Below are positions 24,792-34,460 of a stretch of DNA of 64,000 nucleotides, in pieces. Source of the stretch: an uncultured bacterium (lineage in GTDB: Bacteria; Vulcanimicrobiota; Xenobia; Xenobiales; Xenobiaceae); contig CAKTUZ010000006.1 of the NCBI GenBank assembly GCA_934621605.1, forward strand, positions 1 through 64,000, read 5' to 3'. Numbering within the stretch: the stretch's first letter is position 1; each line of letters begins with the position of its first letter. The notes beneath the pieces are model-generated. The model saw only the letters and a program-made list of their open reading frames with translations, was not told the origin of the DNA and did no database searches. The position numbers were made by a program, and so were the translations under genes.

Positions 24792-25622
24792 ATGTTAAAA
24801 GAAAATAAGCCTAAAATAATTTTAGCTTCAGCTTCGCCGCGTCGCCGCGAATTACTTGAGATGTTGGGAGTAAAATTTACTGTTTTAAAGCCTAGTCCTG
24901 GGGCTGAGCCTCCTTGTTCACATTCTGGTTGTGGTTTAGCTGAACTTAGAGAAAATACCCAAGGCGATTCACTGGGCACCGAAAATTCTATGTATGCCGA
25001 GTATTCGGTTTTTTTGGGAAAAGAAAAAAAGGCAACTGAATTTCCGTCTGAGGTGCGGTCGATCTTAAATCGTGTGGGCCCTTATGCCAACTTGAGTTTG
25101 CGTTTACATGAAGCTTGCGAAGCAGAAGCATTGGCCGAAGTTATACAAAATGTTCAGAATTCGGCTTTCGCTAAAGCTAAGTCTTCGGCATCTCAAGTAT
25201 CTTTAGAGCCAAACGAGAAAGCCTTGGTCATAGGAGCCGATACGGTAGTTGTTTGCGGTAAGGCCGTTTTAGGTAAGCCTAGCTCTAAAGCTGAAGCTAA
25301 AGAAATGTTGTCAGGTCTGGCTGGACGTTGGCATCATGTTGTCACCGGTGTGGCTATACAAGCTTTGCCTGATGGAGAATTTATTAAATCATGTGCCGTG
25401 ACAGCCGTTAAATTTCGTGCTTCTCTCGAGCAAGAGATTGAAGTTTATACCGAAACTGGCCATCCTTTAGATAAGGCCGGGGCTTATGGTATCCAAGAAT
25501 TGGGTTCACTTTTGGTGGAAAAAATAGACGGCTGTTATTTTAATGTGGTGGGATTGCCTTTAACTGTGTTAAATGCTTTAAGTGCTGATTTTGGCTTCAA
25601 TTTGTTCTCTTTGAGAGACTAG
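24792..25622 (+). CDS. maf: Maf-like nucleotide pyrophosphatase with internal insertion
   Basis: 276 residues against about 190-200 usual for Maf. The N-terminal motif ASASPRRRELLEMLG (about 12-26) is intact, as are VIGADTVVV, LGKPSSKAEAKEML, and the C-terminal KAGAYGIQELGSLLVEKIDG. Between them, about residues 38-125, lies an insertion without recognisable motif (ELRENTQGDS, then helical EACEAEALAEVIQNVQ). Maf proteins hydrolyse dTTP/UTP or modified NTPs and are tied to septum control. It heads the mreB-mreC-mreD-PBP2 cluster. No ribosome site. Confidence 0.9.
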   Translation: MLKENKPKIILASASPRRRELLEMLGVKFTVLKPSPGAEPPCSHSGCGLAELRENTQGDSLGTENSMYAEYSVFLGKEKKATEFPSEVRSILNRVGPYANLSLRLHEACEAEALAEVIQNVQNSAFAKAKSSASQVSLEPNEKALVIGADTVVVCGKAVLGKPSSKAEAKEMLSGLAGRWHHVVTGVAIQALPDGEFIKSCAVTAVKFRASLEQEIEVYTETGHPLDKAGAYGIQELGSLLVEKIDGCYFNVVGLPLTVLNALSADFGFNLFSLRD

Positions 25623-25643
25623 GCGTTGTTGGGTAGGGTAGGC

Positions 25644-26684
25644 GTGTTAGATTTTTTCGATAAATTAGTCTCCAAATTCTCTCCAGATCTGGGCGTCGAT
25701 CTGGGAAGCTCTGTTATAGGAGTGGCAGAGTGCGGAAAGAACTACTGGCGTGAACCTGCTCGTCTCGTTTATGAAATTAAAACTGATAAACTTGTGACGG
25801 TCGGATCTCAGGCTAAACTTATGGAAGGGCGTCTGAATAGGGACAAGATTGTTATTTCTCCCATAAGAGAGGGGTGCATTTCCGATTATGACAAGGCTTT
25901 GGAGTTGCTTTGTTTTTGCTTAAGTCGCTGCTCTAATTTGGGATTGTTTGGCCCCAGAATACTATTATCGGTTCCGGTAGGAGTCTCTGAAGCTGACGTT
26001 CGTATAATCTCTGATCTCTGTCGTTCAGCCGGAGCCAGAGGCATCTCTCTAGTGGCTGCTCCTTTAGCTTCAGCTTTGGGATGCGGTTTGCCTGTTACTC
26101 AAAGTCAAGCTTGTCTGGTTGTCAATATTGGAGCCGATATAACACAAGCCGCTGTAATTTGTATGGGGGCTATTGTAGTGGCCGATTCTATATCTGTAGC
26201 TGGAACTGCGTTGGATAAGGCGATTGTCGACTATTGTCGCCGTCAAAATTTAGTTGTAGGTATGGGCAGCGCTGAACAATTGAAAATAGAAGGCGGCTGT
26301 GCCTATACGGAAAACGGTTCTTTAAATTTTGAAATCAGGGGACGCGATCTAAAAACCGGTTTTCCTAGAAAGATGAAATTAACTTCAGCGCAAATATTAA
26401 AGATATTAAAGCCCAAATTAGAGCCAATCTCCAATATGTTACAGCGCCTTATTCAGCTTACCCCTCCCGGCTTTACCGGCGACATATTAAACTCAGGTAT
26501 GATGTTATGTGGTGGGGGAAGTCGTTTGAGTGGATTGGCTCAATATTTGGCTGCCGAAACTGGATTTTTCTGTCAAATAGCTGAAAAACCGGAGGATTGT
26601 ACTTTGCTTGGCTTGGAGCAACTTTATCACGATCCGCGCATAATGAGAGCCGTAGAAGGAGCAGAAACGCGTAATTTCTGGTAA
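25644..26684 (+). CDS. mreB: Rod-shape determining actin MreB
   Basis: 346 residues from GTG 25644; a TTG at 25626 is also open but gives an atypical leader. PDLGVDLGSSVIGVAE is the phosphate-1 loop, LLSVPVGVSEADVR and VNIGADITQAAVI (phosphate-2) follow, and MLCGGGSRLSGLAQYL is the adenosine loop. It polymerises on the inner membrane and guides lateral wall synthesis with MreC, MreD and PBP2 encoded just downstream. Its sequence is divergent for MreB (DLGSS in place of the usual DLGTANT), so it could be a secondary paralog. Confidence 0.88.
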   Translation: MLDFFDKLVSKFSPDLGVDLGSSVIGVAECGKNYWREPARLVYEIKTDKLVTVGSQAKLMEGRLNRDKIVISPIREGCISDYDKALELLCFCLSRCSNLGLFGPRILLSVPVGVSEADVRIISDLCRSAGARGISLVAAPLASALGCGLPVTQSQACLVVNIGADITQAAVICMGAIVVADSISVAGTALDKAIVDYCRRQNLVVGMGSAEQLKIEGGCAYTENGSLNFEIRGRDLKTGFPRKMKLTSAQILKILKPKLEPISNMLQRLIQLTPPGFTGDILNSGMMLCGGGSRLSGLAQYLAAETGFFCQIAEKPEDCTLLGLEQLYHDPRIMRAVEGAETRNFW

Positions 26685-26787
26685 AGAAACGGGCAATATC
26701 CTATAAAAAATTAAGAATCAAGTCTCGGGTTATTGGGACTGAAAATTAGCAAAGCAAATTACCAAACAGTCTGGAGATTTATATACA

Positions 26788-28128
26788 ATGCGGCAGATCA
26801 AATATTGGCTAAAAAGGCTTTTTTTGCTAGTGCTGATCTGTGCAGCTTTAGAAATAATCGGCAATACCGATTGGATGAAAACTTCTGCTTTGGCTTTGTC
26901 GCCCTTGCAAGGTGTTGTGGCCGATCTTTCTTACCAAATTGATGATTGGCTGCGCGGCTTTGTGAAATTTAAAGTCTTAAGTGAAAAAAATGCTCAACTT
27001 GAAGCTGAAGTAAAAGCCTTACAAGATGAAAAAAGTCGCCTTCTAGCTTATAAAGTGCAAAACTTACGTTTACAATCTCTGCTCGCTCTCAAGGCTCAAT
27101 TACCTGGTAAAATCAAAATCAGCGCTCGAGTTATTGCTCGCGATCCCAACGATTGGGGAGAAAAAGTAATTTTAGATCGCGGCCGTAACGATGGGGTGAA
27201 GGAAAATATGGTTGCTGTCACTCCGGAAGGCTTAGTGGGAATGGTCAGTCAAGTAAGCAGTCGAGCTTGTACGCTGTCTTTGATAGGTAGTGAAAGCTTG
27301 GCAGTGCCTGTAGCTTTAGCTGATAGTGAAGTCTATGGAATTATGCGCACCAATAAAATGATGCGCAGTGTTATAAAGTATATTCGCTTTGATATACCCG
27401 TTAAGCCGGGACAATTGGTTGTTACTTCTGGTTTAGGCGATATTTATCCCGGCGGATTGGCTGTAGGTCGTGTCGAGTGCGCCTATGTCAGTCAGGAAGC
27501 TATGTATCAGGATGTTTTGGTTAAACTGAGCGCTGAATTGCCTCGCTTGCGTGAAGTTATTTTGATAGCCAAAGGCGATATTTCGGCCGATCCTAATATT
27601 TTTAAAGATGCCATTATTAGAGCCGAACAAGAGGCTAAGCAAGCTGCTAAAGAAAGTGCCGAGGCTGCTCTAAGAGCCAGTAATCAGGATGAGGCTCTCA
27701 AAAATAGTAAGGATGACGTCGATAAGCAAGTCAGGGAAAAACTTTCTGCTTCAGAATATCGTTCTTCTGCAAGGAACGATAAGGAGGCGGAAAGTTCTGC
27801 TCCCATACAAAATTTTGCCGCTCCTGATTCTTCTATTGCTGCTGACAAGGTTCAGACTCCGTCAGTAGATTTTAATACGGGCAGCAAAGCGACAGTGAAG
27901 AGAGCTACTGACGACAAAGTCGAGACTGCCTCTTCGACGTCTGTCGACAATAGGAACGAAGTGACTGTAGAAGCGGAAGTAGAGCCCAAGGCAGAATCAT
28001 CTGCTGAAGGAGCTGAAAGTCATTATATTACTGTCGAGGAAACTGAAGAAAGTGCTCCGGAAGCTTCTTCCACCGGAGATATTATTACCGAGAGTGAGCC
28101 TACTCCCAATGTTTTGGAGTTTGAATAA
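26788..28128 (+). CDS. mreC: Rod-shape protein MreC with long acidic tail
   Basis: 446 residues. Membrane helix about 8-25, coiled coil about 65-100 (VLSEKNAQLEAEVKALQDEK), then the MreC beta domain (ARVIARDPNDWGEKVILDRGRNDGV, SGLGDIYPGGLAVGRV). The core ends near residue 275. The remaining 170 residues are Glu/Ala/Ser-rich and probably disordered, which is long for MreC. It scaffolds PBP2 in the periplasm. The stop overlaps the mreD ATG (TAATG). Confidence 0.92.
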   Translation: MRQIKYWLKRLFLLVLICAALEIIGNTDWMKTSALALSPLQGVVADLSYQIDDWLRGFVKFKVLSEKNAQLEAEVKALQDEKSRLLAYKVQNLRLQSLLALKAQLPGKIKISARVIARDPNDWGEKVILDRGRNDGVKENMVAVTPEGLVGMVSQVSSRACTLSLIGSESLAVPVALADSEVYGIMRTNKMMRSVIKYIRFDIPVKPGQLVVTSGLGDIYPGGLAVGRVECAYVSQEAMYQDVLVKLSAELPRLREVILIAKGDISADPNIFKDAIIRAEQEAKQAAKESAEAALRASNQDEALKNSKDDVDKQVREKLSASEYRSSARNDKEAESSAPIQNFAAPDSSIAADKVQTPSVDFNTGSKATVKRATDDKVETASSTSVDNRNEVTVEAEVEPKAESSAEGAESHYITVEETEESAPEASSTGDIITESEPTPNVLEFE

Positions 28129-28637
28129 TGATTAAGAATTTTCATGCGGCTCTTATTAAAACTCTACCCTTGTTGGTAATAGGTTTGTTGCTTGAGTCTG
28201 CACTTCCTATAGGTTGGCCTCGACCGGAGTTGACTACAATTTGTCTGTCTGTAATGGCTTTGCGTTATGGTTGTCAGTCTGGCATTATCTTCGGACTTTT
28301 GTGTGGAGCTATAGTGGGGCTTTTCAGTGATTGCTCTCCTGGTTGGTTGGCTATGGCCTACGCCTTTTTGGGTGGGGCGATAGGTACTTTCTTGAAGCCG
28401 TATAGCGATCGGCCTTTTATTTATATTTTTACAGTTATTACAGCTACGGTTGTTTTTGCTACTGAGCTTACTTTACTGTCTATTTGCGGAGCTAATGTGC
28501 CCAGTCAAATAATTTCTCGATCTTGGCTATGGAATGCCTTACTGTGGAATTTTGTATTTTTATGGCCTATGCTTTGGTTCGCCAATAAAATTTTGGGAAC
28601 TTATGCTTTTATTCCGCTTGAATTAGATTGCGAGTAG
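28128..28637 (+). CDS. mreD: Rod-shape protein MreD
   Basis: 169 residues with about five membrane spans (LPLLVIGLLLESALPIG, SGIIFGLLCGAIVGLFSD, LAMAYAFLGGAIGTFL). Sequence is weakly conserved in this family; position between mreC and the PBP2 gene makes the call. Overlaps mreC by one base and the PBP2 start by ten, indicating coupled translation. Confidence 0.9.
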   Translation: MIKNFHAALIKTLPLLVIGLLLESALPIGWPRPELTTICLSVMALRYGCQSGIIFGLLCGAIVGLFSDCSPGWLAMAYAFLGGAIGTFLKPYSDRPFIYIFTVITATVVFATELTLLSICGANVPSQIISRSWLWNALLWNFVFLWPMLWFANKILGTYAFIPLELDCE

Positions 28638-30463
28638 TTTTGCGTAGTCGTCCTTTTTACATATTTGCCACTTTTGCGTTATGCTGCGCTTTAACTTTGA
28701 TTGTCCGTTTGGTGTATATGCAAATTGTCAATGTCGATTATTATCGCCAGTGTGCAGCTGACAATCTTCGTTTAAATTCGCCTATCATGACCGGACGAGG
28801 ACTTATTTATGATCGCTGTGGCAGGATTTTGGCTCGTAATGAAGCTGTTTTTACTTTAAAAATGCTGCCTTATATGCATGATAATGCTGAAAAATTATTG
28901 CTTAAGGCTGCATATGTACTCCATTTGTCGGAAACTGAACGCGGCCGATTGTTGGAACAACTTAAAAATAATGATGGGGAAGCCATAATTATTGCCGAGA
29001 GTTTGGACCAAAATAAGTTGGCTCGCTTTGCCGAGGTCGAAAATCAAATGGACGGTTTAAAAGCCGAAGTCAATTTTAAGAGAGTTTACCCTAATCAAGA
29101 ATTGGCTTCTCATGTGTTAGGATATGTTGGTGAAATAGATGCTGAAAAATTGACTAAATTAAAACACAAGGGGTATATAGCCGGAGAATGGATTGGTAAA
29201 GAAGGTTTAGAGTTTACCTATGAAGACGTCTTGCACGGGCGTTCTGGTCTCAGAACCGAAATGTTGGATTCTGAGGGTCGTTTTCTTGGGGATGTCGAAA
29301 AAGAACCGGCTATTCCGGGTGACGATATCTATTCTTCCATAGATTTGCGACTTCAGGAAAAAGCTCAGGAAGCTTTGAGCGACGTTCTTGATATGTTGGC
29401 AGTCAAAAATGGTGAACGCTCTGGAGGAGCCGTTGTTGCTATCGAACCTTATACAGGATATGTCAGAGCTTTGGTAAGCCTTCCGCATTATAATCCCAAC
29501 GAATTTGCTGAAGGTATCAGCCAGAAAAAATTTAGTACCCTACTGAATGATCCGTGTTCTCCCTTGCTTAATAGGGCTGTACACGGAGATTATCCTCCTG
29601 GATCAACTTTTAAACTTATTACTACAGCTGCCGCTTTGAATGAAGGTTTAATCTCTCCTTTGTCGCGCTTTTACTGTACGGGCAGTTATGTTGTTGCCGG
29701 TTTGCCTTTCAATTGTTTTGTGCGTACAGGTCACGGCTCTATAAATTTAACAGAGTGTTTGGGCCATTCTTGTGATGTCGTTTATTATAAGTTGGGAGTA
29801 GAGTTGGGAATTAAACGCTTGAGTACTTACGCTCACGATTTCGGTTTGGGACGAAAGACTGGTATCGATTTGCCGGGAGAAACAAAGGGAAATATCCCTA
29901 CGGCAGAGTGGAAGGAAACTGTATTAAAAGAAAAATGGTTTCCCGGAGATGACGCCAATTCAGCTATCGGACAGGGATTTGTTACCGTTTCTCCGTTGCA
30001 AATGGCTACCGCGACTTCTGCTGTAGTAACAGATGGTACGATTTTTCGGCCGCGCTTAGTAGAGTGTCGTCGAAGAAAAGGCGGTTCTCGAAAAACTGAC
30101 AGGTTAGAAAAATATACTTTAAATTCACGTCAATTAAAGGTAAAATCCAAGTATTTTGAATGTATAAAGGCTGGTATGCGTTTTGCTATGCAAGAAGGAA
30201 CTGCCGCTTCCAGCGGAGGTTATTCTTTAGGAATGGCCGGTAAAACGGGTACGGTAGAAAATGTGCCTACGGTCGATAACCCTAGAGGGTTAAATCACTG
30301 CTGGTTTACAGGGTATGCCCCTTACGAATATAACGGCAACTGGACGGCCGAACCTTTGGTAGTTACTGTCTTTGTGGAAAAGTCCGGAGGTTATGGCGGC
30401 GCGGTAGCCGCTCCTATAGCGGTGAAGGTGTTAGATACTTGGAATAAAATTTCCGCTAACTGA
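28628..30463 (+). CDS. mrdA: Penicillin-binding protein 2 (elongasome transpeptidase)
   Basis: 611 residues. N-terminal membrane helix (about 10-32), PBP dimerisation domain with GRGLIYDRCGRILARN, then the transpeptidase: SXXK as S326-T-F-K329 within PPGSTFK, second motif SCD in GHSCDVVYYK, and KTG in MAGKTGTVE. The second motif has Asp, as in other PBP2s, not the SxN of PBP3. It cross-links peptidoglycan during elongation under MreBCD. Start is TTG overlapping the mreD stop; a TTG four codons later is also possible. Confidence 0.93.
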   Translation: MRVVLRSRPFYIFATFALCCALTLIVRLVYMQIVNVDYYRQCAADNLRLNSPIMTGRGLIYDRCGRILARNEAVFTLKMLPYMHDNAEKLLLKAAYVLHLSETERGRLLEQLKNNDGEAIIIAESLDQNKLARFAEVENQMDGLKAEVNFKRVYPNQELASHVLGYVGEIDAEKLTKLKHKGYIAGEWIGKEGLEFTYEDVLHGRSGLRTEMLDSEGRFLGDVEKEPAIPGDDIYSSIDLRLQEKAQEALSDVLDMLAVKNGERSGGAVVAIEPYTGYVRALVSLPHYNPNEFAEGISQKKFSTLLNDPCSPLLNRAVHGDYPPGSTFKLITTAAALNEGLISPLSRFYCTGSYVVAGLPFNCFVRTGHGSINLTECLGHSCDVVYYKLGVELGIKRLSTYAHDFGLGRKTGIDLPGETKGNIPTAEWKETVLKEKWFPGDDANSAIGQGFVTVSPLQMATATSAVVTDGTIFRPRLVECRRRKGGSRKTDRLEKYTLNSRQLKVKSKYFECIKAGMRFAMQEGTAASSGGYSLGMAGKTGTVENVPTVDNPRGLNHCWFTGYAPYEYNGNWTAEPLVVTVFVEKSGGYGGAVAAPIAVKVLDTWNKISAN

Positions 30464-30670
30464 TTTAAGTTACTGAGTAAAGTCAGCAATTAGCGTTTTC
30501 TGCATCTCACAGGAAGAATACTCCGGTAAGGCAGGTGAGGGTGGGCTGAAAAATATCTGCAGATTTTAGAGGAAAAAGCGTCTTTTTCAGAAAAAAAGGG
30601 AATGATCTGTTTTTTTTAACCGTTCTGTAAAGCGTTCGGCTGTTTATTTTATATGCAAGAGGTTTATGCA

Positions 30671-31900
30671 GTGGATTCTACAAGAGATAAAACCAAAAAG
30701 GCAGCTGCCGGTTCTGGTTTAGAGTTTGACGATAATTCCGGTTCTTTGATTGGTTCCGCTTCTTACCCTCGGGCGAATGTGGCTGCTCAGGGCAGTGGTT
30801 TCGCTGAGGATATTGAGGACGAAGAGGGCGGCGCCAAGATAAAGGTTGTCGGTGTCGGCGGCGGAGGCTGTAATGCTGTAAATAGCATGGTTGAAGATGG
30901 CGCAGCCAATGTCGAATTCATTGTTATCAATACCGACAAACAAGCATTAAATAAGTGTGACGCTGATGTTCGCATTCAGATTGGCGAACAAGCCACTCGC
31001 GGTTTAGGTGCTGGAGCCAACCCTGAGATGGGGTGTAAAGCCGTTGAAGAGAGTAGAGAAAAAGTTGAGGATGCCATTAGAGGCGCCGACATGATTTTTA
31101 TTACTGCTGGTATGGGCGGCGGTACCGGTACGGGAGCTGCTCCTGTGGTAGCTTCCATTGCTAAGCAATCTGGAGCCTTGACTGTGGCTATCGTAACTAA
31201 GCCTTTCTCTTTTGAGGGACGTATGCGTATGAGAAGGGCTGAGGAGGGGATCGAGAAACTTCGGGAAAATGTTGATGCCATTATCGTAGTTCCCAATGAC
31301 AAGATTCTTGAAGTGATCGACAACGAAAGTCGCGCCGAAGCTTTCAACCTTTCCGATGATGTATTGCGCAGTGGTGTTCAGGGAATTTCCGAAATTATTA
31401 CCGCTTGCGGTGAACAAAATGTAGACTTTGCCGATGTCCGTACGATTATGACTGATGCTGGCTCTGCTCTGCTGGGTATCGGTTCTGCCGAAGGGGAGAA
31501 TCGTGCTGAAAATGCTGCTCGTCAGGCTATTGATAGTCCTCTTTGGGAAGGTAATATTCACGGTGCCAAAGGTGTACTCTTTAACGTGGTAGCTTCTAGC
31601 AACTTTACTATGAAAGAGTTGCAAGATGCGGCCAATGTCATTTATGAAGCCGTCGATCCTGATGCCAATATTATTTTCGGCTCCGTCACCGATGAGAACA
31701 TGGAGAATGAAGTGCGCGTTACTGTAGTTGCTACTAAGTTCCCCACTATGAATGACAGTGATCAGGGGATGGAAGAAGACTTCAGCTTTGGCAATTCCGC
31801 CGAAGAAGTTACCTTTGCTCCTCAGCAGGCTCCTATAAATGATTCCCAGGATTATTATGAGTCGGCTTATCGTCGTCGCAGCAGGCCTTCCATTCAGTAA
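30671..31900 (+). CDS. ftsZ: Cell division GTPase FtsZ
   Basis: 409 residues from GTG 30671, which has AAGAGG 8 nt upstream; an ATG 18 nt earlier has no ribosome site. IKVVGVGGGGCNAVNSM starts the fold only at about residue 56, so there is an acidic N-terminal extension. AGMGGGTGTGAAP is the tubulin-type signature and NVDFADVRTIMTDAG the T7 loop that completes the neighbour's GTPase site. The C-terminal linker is short and ends YRRRSRPSIQ, without the usual acidic-proline peptide that binds FtsA or ZipA. Downstream of the elongation cluster. Confidence 0.97.
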   Translation: MDSTRDKTKKAAAGSGLEFDDNSGSLIGSASYPRANVAAQGSGFAEDIEDEEGGAKIKVVGVGGGGCNAVNSMVEDGAANVEFIVINTDKQALNKCDADVRIQIGEQATRGLGAGANPEMGCKAVEESREKVEDAIRGADMIFITAGMGGGTGTGAAPVVASIAKQSGALTVAIVTKPFSFEGRMRMRRAEEGIEKLRENVDAIIVVPNDKILEVIDNESRAEAFNLSDDVLRSGVQGISEIITACGEQNVDFADVRTIMTDAGSALLGIGSAEGENRAENAARQAIDSPLWEGNIHGAKGVLFNVVASSNFTMKELQDAANVIYEAVDPDANIIFGSVTDENMENEVRVTVVATKFPTMNDSDQGMEEDFSFGNSAEEVTFAPQQAPINDSQDYYESAYRRRSRPSIQ

Positions 31901-32224
31901 ACGGTAGACTTTCTGAACTATTGACAGTATGCGTAGCTGCGGCTGCAGAGATGATCTGCAGTCGCTTCGTATTGTCTTATTTAGATACTTTGTGATCAAT
32001 ATATAAGTCGGGGATGGGCGGTTCTTTTCGCACTTCCTATAATATTTTTTTCATAGATTATGCGGCTTTAATTTGTTCCTACCAAGAGTTGTTTGTCTTT
32101 TGGGTGGGGGATGAAGGCGGGCTTGGCGAACCGGCCCGGTGGATATGCTGGTCTCTGTAGACTGGAGTATGTCCGCATTCATTGGAAATTAAGGGTCTTT
32201 AGACAGTTAAGGAAAGGGGTAAGT
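31901..32224 (+). other. Gap after ftsZ with hairpin
   Basis: 324 bp. An 11-bp stem with one mismatch (31939-31949 with 31955-31965) follows ftsZ but lacks a T-run. A TATAAT at 32038-32043 lies upstream of the ABC genes without a good -35. The frame beginning at 32093 continues into the permease but is not needed, since AAGGAAAGGGG supports 32225. Confidence 0.5.
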
Positions 32225-33376
32225 ATGGTAGCTATCACTCTGGCTATACGCAATGTATGGCGTAGGCGTGAGCGCAGCCTTCTAACTCTGGTTGGCGTAC
32301 TTCTGGCTGTAGGTACTTTTGTAGCTATGGTTTCATTGGCGGAAGGTATGTATCAGAGGGTATCGCTAGAATTAGACGGAAGAGCTGTAGATGTATATGT
32401 TATGCCTAATACTGCTGCTCCTTTGCCTACGGGCCCTGTTGGTACTATCGGTATGACTTCCGATACGATTAACACTGGTTGGATTGGTCGTATAGAAGCT
32501 GTTGACAATGTCGCCGATGTTTGCCCCATTATCAGAGCTCAGTGGACAGGTAAAAAAGGGATGATTATGGCTTTGGGGGTGGAGCCTATGAAGTGGCGTA
32601 CTTTTATGCCTGCTTTAAAAACAGTTGAAGGTGAAACTAATTTAAAGCCTGGGCAAGTTGTACTTGGTAAGGGGTTAGCTGAAACTGAAGGTTTCTCGGT
32701 CGGTGACATTATTAAGCATGGCCAGACTTCTTACAAGGTAGCGGGCATCGTCGAGGCTGGGGCCGGTTTTCAAGATTATTTCGCTTATATCTCCTGGGAT
32801 TCAGCTAATGCTACTACCGATGGCAAAGGCGCTTCCGAGTTGTGGGTACGTCTGAAAGATCCGCATCGCGATAAGGAAGTAGTTCGCAAACTTGAAGGTT
32901 TTAAAATCCCTGGCGTTAAGATTGCCACTCGCAAAGATTATTTAGGCGCTGCCAACGATTATATTGAATATGCTTGGTATTTACAATTTGCTATTTCTGC
33001 TATCGGTGTGCTTATTGCCATTACGGCAGCCATGAATACTATGCTTATGTCCACTTATGAGCGTATGCGTGAGTTTGCTACTTTGCGAGCTATCGGAGCT
33101 GCTCGAACGACTGTCATTGCTATGGTTGTCACCGAGTCTATTATCCTTTCGTTTATGGGTGGATTTATTGGTATTTTCTTTGGAATGTTGGGATCTGGTT
33201 TGTTGAACAGGGCTATGATAGTTATTTTGCAACTCTCTTTCCCTTTAGCTTCAATTACGGTACCTTTGATCATCGAAGCTCTTGCTCTCTCTGTATTTGT
33301 GGGCTTAGTTGGAGCAGCTATACCTTCAATATTGGTTTGGCGTATTGATATTGTTTCTGGATTGAGGTGGGAATAG
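32225..33376 (+). CDS. MacB/FtsX-type ABC transporter permease
   Basis: 383 residues from ATG 32225 (AAGGAAAGGGG just upstream). One N-terminal membrane helix (LLTLVGVLLAVGTFVAMVSL), a large extracytoplasmic domain of the MacB-PCD type (about 45-260), then three membrane helices (FAISAIGVLIAITAAMNTML and two more) with YERMREFATLRAIGAA between, the coupling loop of this family. It pairs with the ATPase gene that overlaps its stop. Such systems work as mechanotransmitters or export peptides, lipoproteins or drugs; the cargo is not evident. Confidence 0.9.
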   Translation: MVAITLAIRNVWRRRERSLLTLVGVLLAVGTFVAMVSLAEGMYQRVSLELDGRAVDVYVMPNTAAPLPTGPVGTIGMTSDTINTGWIGRIEAVDNVADVCPIIRAQWTGKKGMIMALGVEPMKWRTFMPALKTVEGETNLKPGQVVLGKGLAETEGFSVGDIIKHGQTSYKVAGIVEAGAGFQDYFAYISWDSANATTDGKGASELWVRLKDPHRDKEVVRKLEGFKIPGVKIATRKDYLGAANDYIEYAWYLQFAISAIGVLIAITAAMNTMLMSTYERMREFATLRAIGAARTTVIAMVVTESIILSFMGGFIGIFFGMLGSGLLNRAMIVILQLSFPLASITVPLIIEALALSVFVGLVGAAIPSILVWRIDIVSGLRWE

Positions 33377-34059
33377 TGAAGGTTGAACTTCAAGGTGTAC
33401 ACAAATATTTTGATGCTCGCAGTGGGCCGGTCAAAATCCTGGAAAATGTCAATTTAGTCATTCCGCATGGGGACTTCGTCTCTATTATGGGGCCATCTGG
33501 TTCTGGTAAAACTACTTTGCTGAACATGATGGGATGTCTAGATACGCCCAGTTACGGTAAAGTGCTTTTAGGAGATCGCGACACTAGCGGAGCTGGCGAG
33601 GATATTCGTGAGCAAATTCGTTTACGTCATATCGGCTTTGTTTTTCAGTCTTACAATTTACTTCCCACTTTGACTGTATTGGAAAATGTGCAACTGCCCA
33701 TGCAATTGTGCGGGGGTAAAAGTTACAAGGAACAGGTCGATCAGGCCATGACTTTGTTGCGTTTGGTACGTCTCGATGCCAGAGCTAAAGATTCTGTATT
33801 GCGTCTTTCTGGTGGTCAACAACAGCGTGTTGCTATTGCTAGGGCTCTTTCCAACTTGCCGGGCCTTATTTTGGCTGACGAACCGACCGGTAATTTGGAT
33901 GAGCGTTCCAGTAGAGAAGTATTGGACGTCTTTAGAGCTATTAATGAAAATCAACATATAACTACAGTTATGGTGACTCACGACGCTAAAGCGGCTAGTT
34001 ATGCTAAGCGTGTCTTCCATCTTGAAGGCGGGCACTTGTCTGATAAAATTTTAACTTAG
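33376..34059 (+). CDS. MacB/LolD-type ABC transporter ATPase
   Basis: 227 residues from GTG 33376, whose first base is the last base of the permease stop (TAGTG); AGG is 8 nt upstream. Walker A GPSGSGKTT, Q-loop VFQSYNLLP, signature LSGGQQQR, Walker B LILADEPTGNLD and H-loop MVTHD are all canonical. It powers the adjoining permease. Two tandem hairpins end the unit. Confidence 0.95.
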   Translation: MKVELQGVHKYFDARSGPVKILENVNLVIPHGDFVSIMGPSGSGKTTLLNMMGCLDTPSYGKVLLGDRDTSGAGEDIREQIRLRHIGFVFQSYNLLPTLTVLENVQLPMQLCGGKSYKEQVDQAMTLLRLVRLDARAKDSVLRLSGGQQQRVAIARALSNLPGLILADEPTGNLDERSSREVLDVFRAINENQHITTVMVTHDAKAASYAKRVFHLEGGHLSDKILT

Positions 34060-34136
34060 CTTTTTTTATTGCGAAAAAAATAAGCTAAAATCAGCTGATC
34101 CATTACGAAATGTGGATATGGAAAAGCTGATTTTTT
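34056..34136 (+). terminator. Tandem hairpins after the ABC ATPase
   Basis: First hairpin: TTAGCTT-rich arm pairing with TAAGCTAA around TTGCG (about 34056-34089), overlapping the stop. Second: AAAATCAGCT (34087-34096) with AGCTGATTTT (34125-34134), ending in TTTTTT. Confidence 0.8.
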
Positions 34137-34460
34137 AATTTTTCTTTAACTGTTACTTCTCATTTTGAGAGGGGCTTTGGTGGTGGAGGCAGGAAGTACG
34201 TGGTGGTGAACGAATTGCCGAAGCGGTGTCGGGGCGGTCGGATGTCCGGTCTATACTGCAGATAGGTTTCCGAGTCTGTCATTTAGCAGAGGACCGTTTG
34301 TTTATCCGGTAGTCGGGGTTGAGCTGTTGCTTTTATCGGTATATGCTGACTTCCGCTAGAATGGTTGCCAATCTAAACTTAAATATATGAAGTTTTTTGC
34401 AGATAGACTGTATGGTCGGTAGTTCGCTCAGAAGTTCTGCAGCATTTGGGAGGAAGCAAA
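34137..34460 (+). other. Intergenic region without assignable feature
   Basis: 324 bp between a terminator and the zinc-ribbon gene. No tRNA-like arms, riboswitch or open frame that I can support. GGAGG at its end serves the TTG start at 34461. Confidence 0.5.

Noticed and set aside
31004..31999. Minus-strand 331-codon frame over ftsZ
   Set aside because: Antisense to an unmistakable FtsZ; long frame is due to codon pattern.
34137..34460. tRNA or small RNA in the gap
   Set aside because: No T-loop (GGTTCGA) or paired arms seen.
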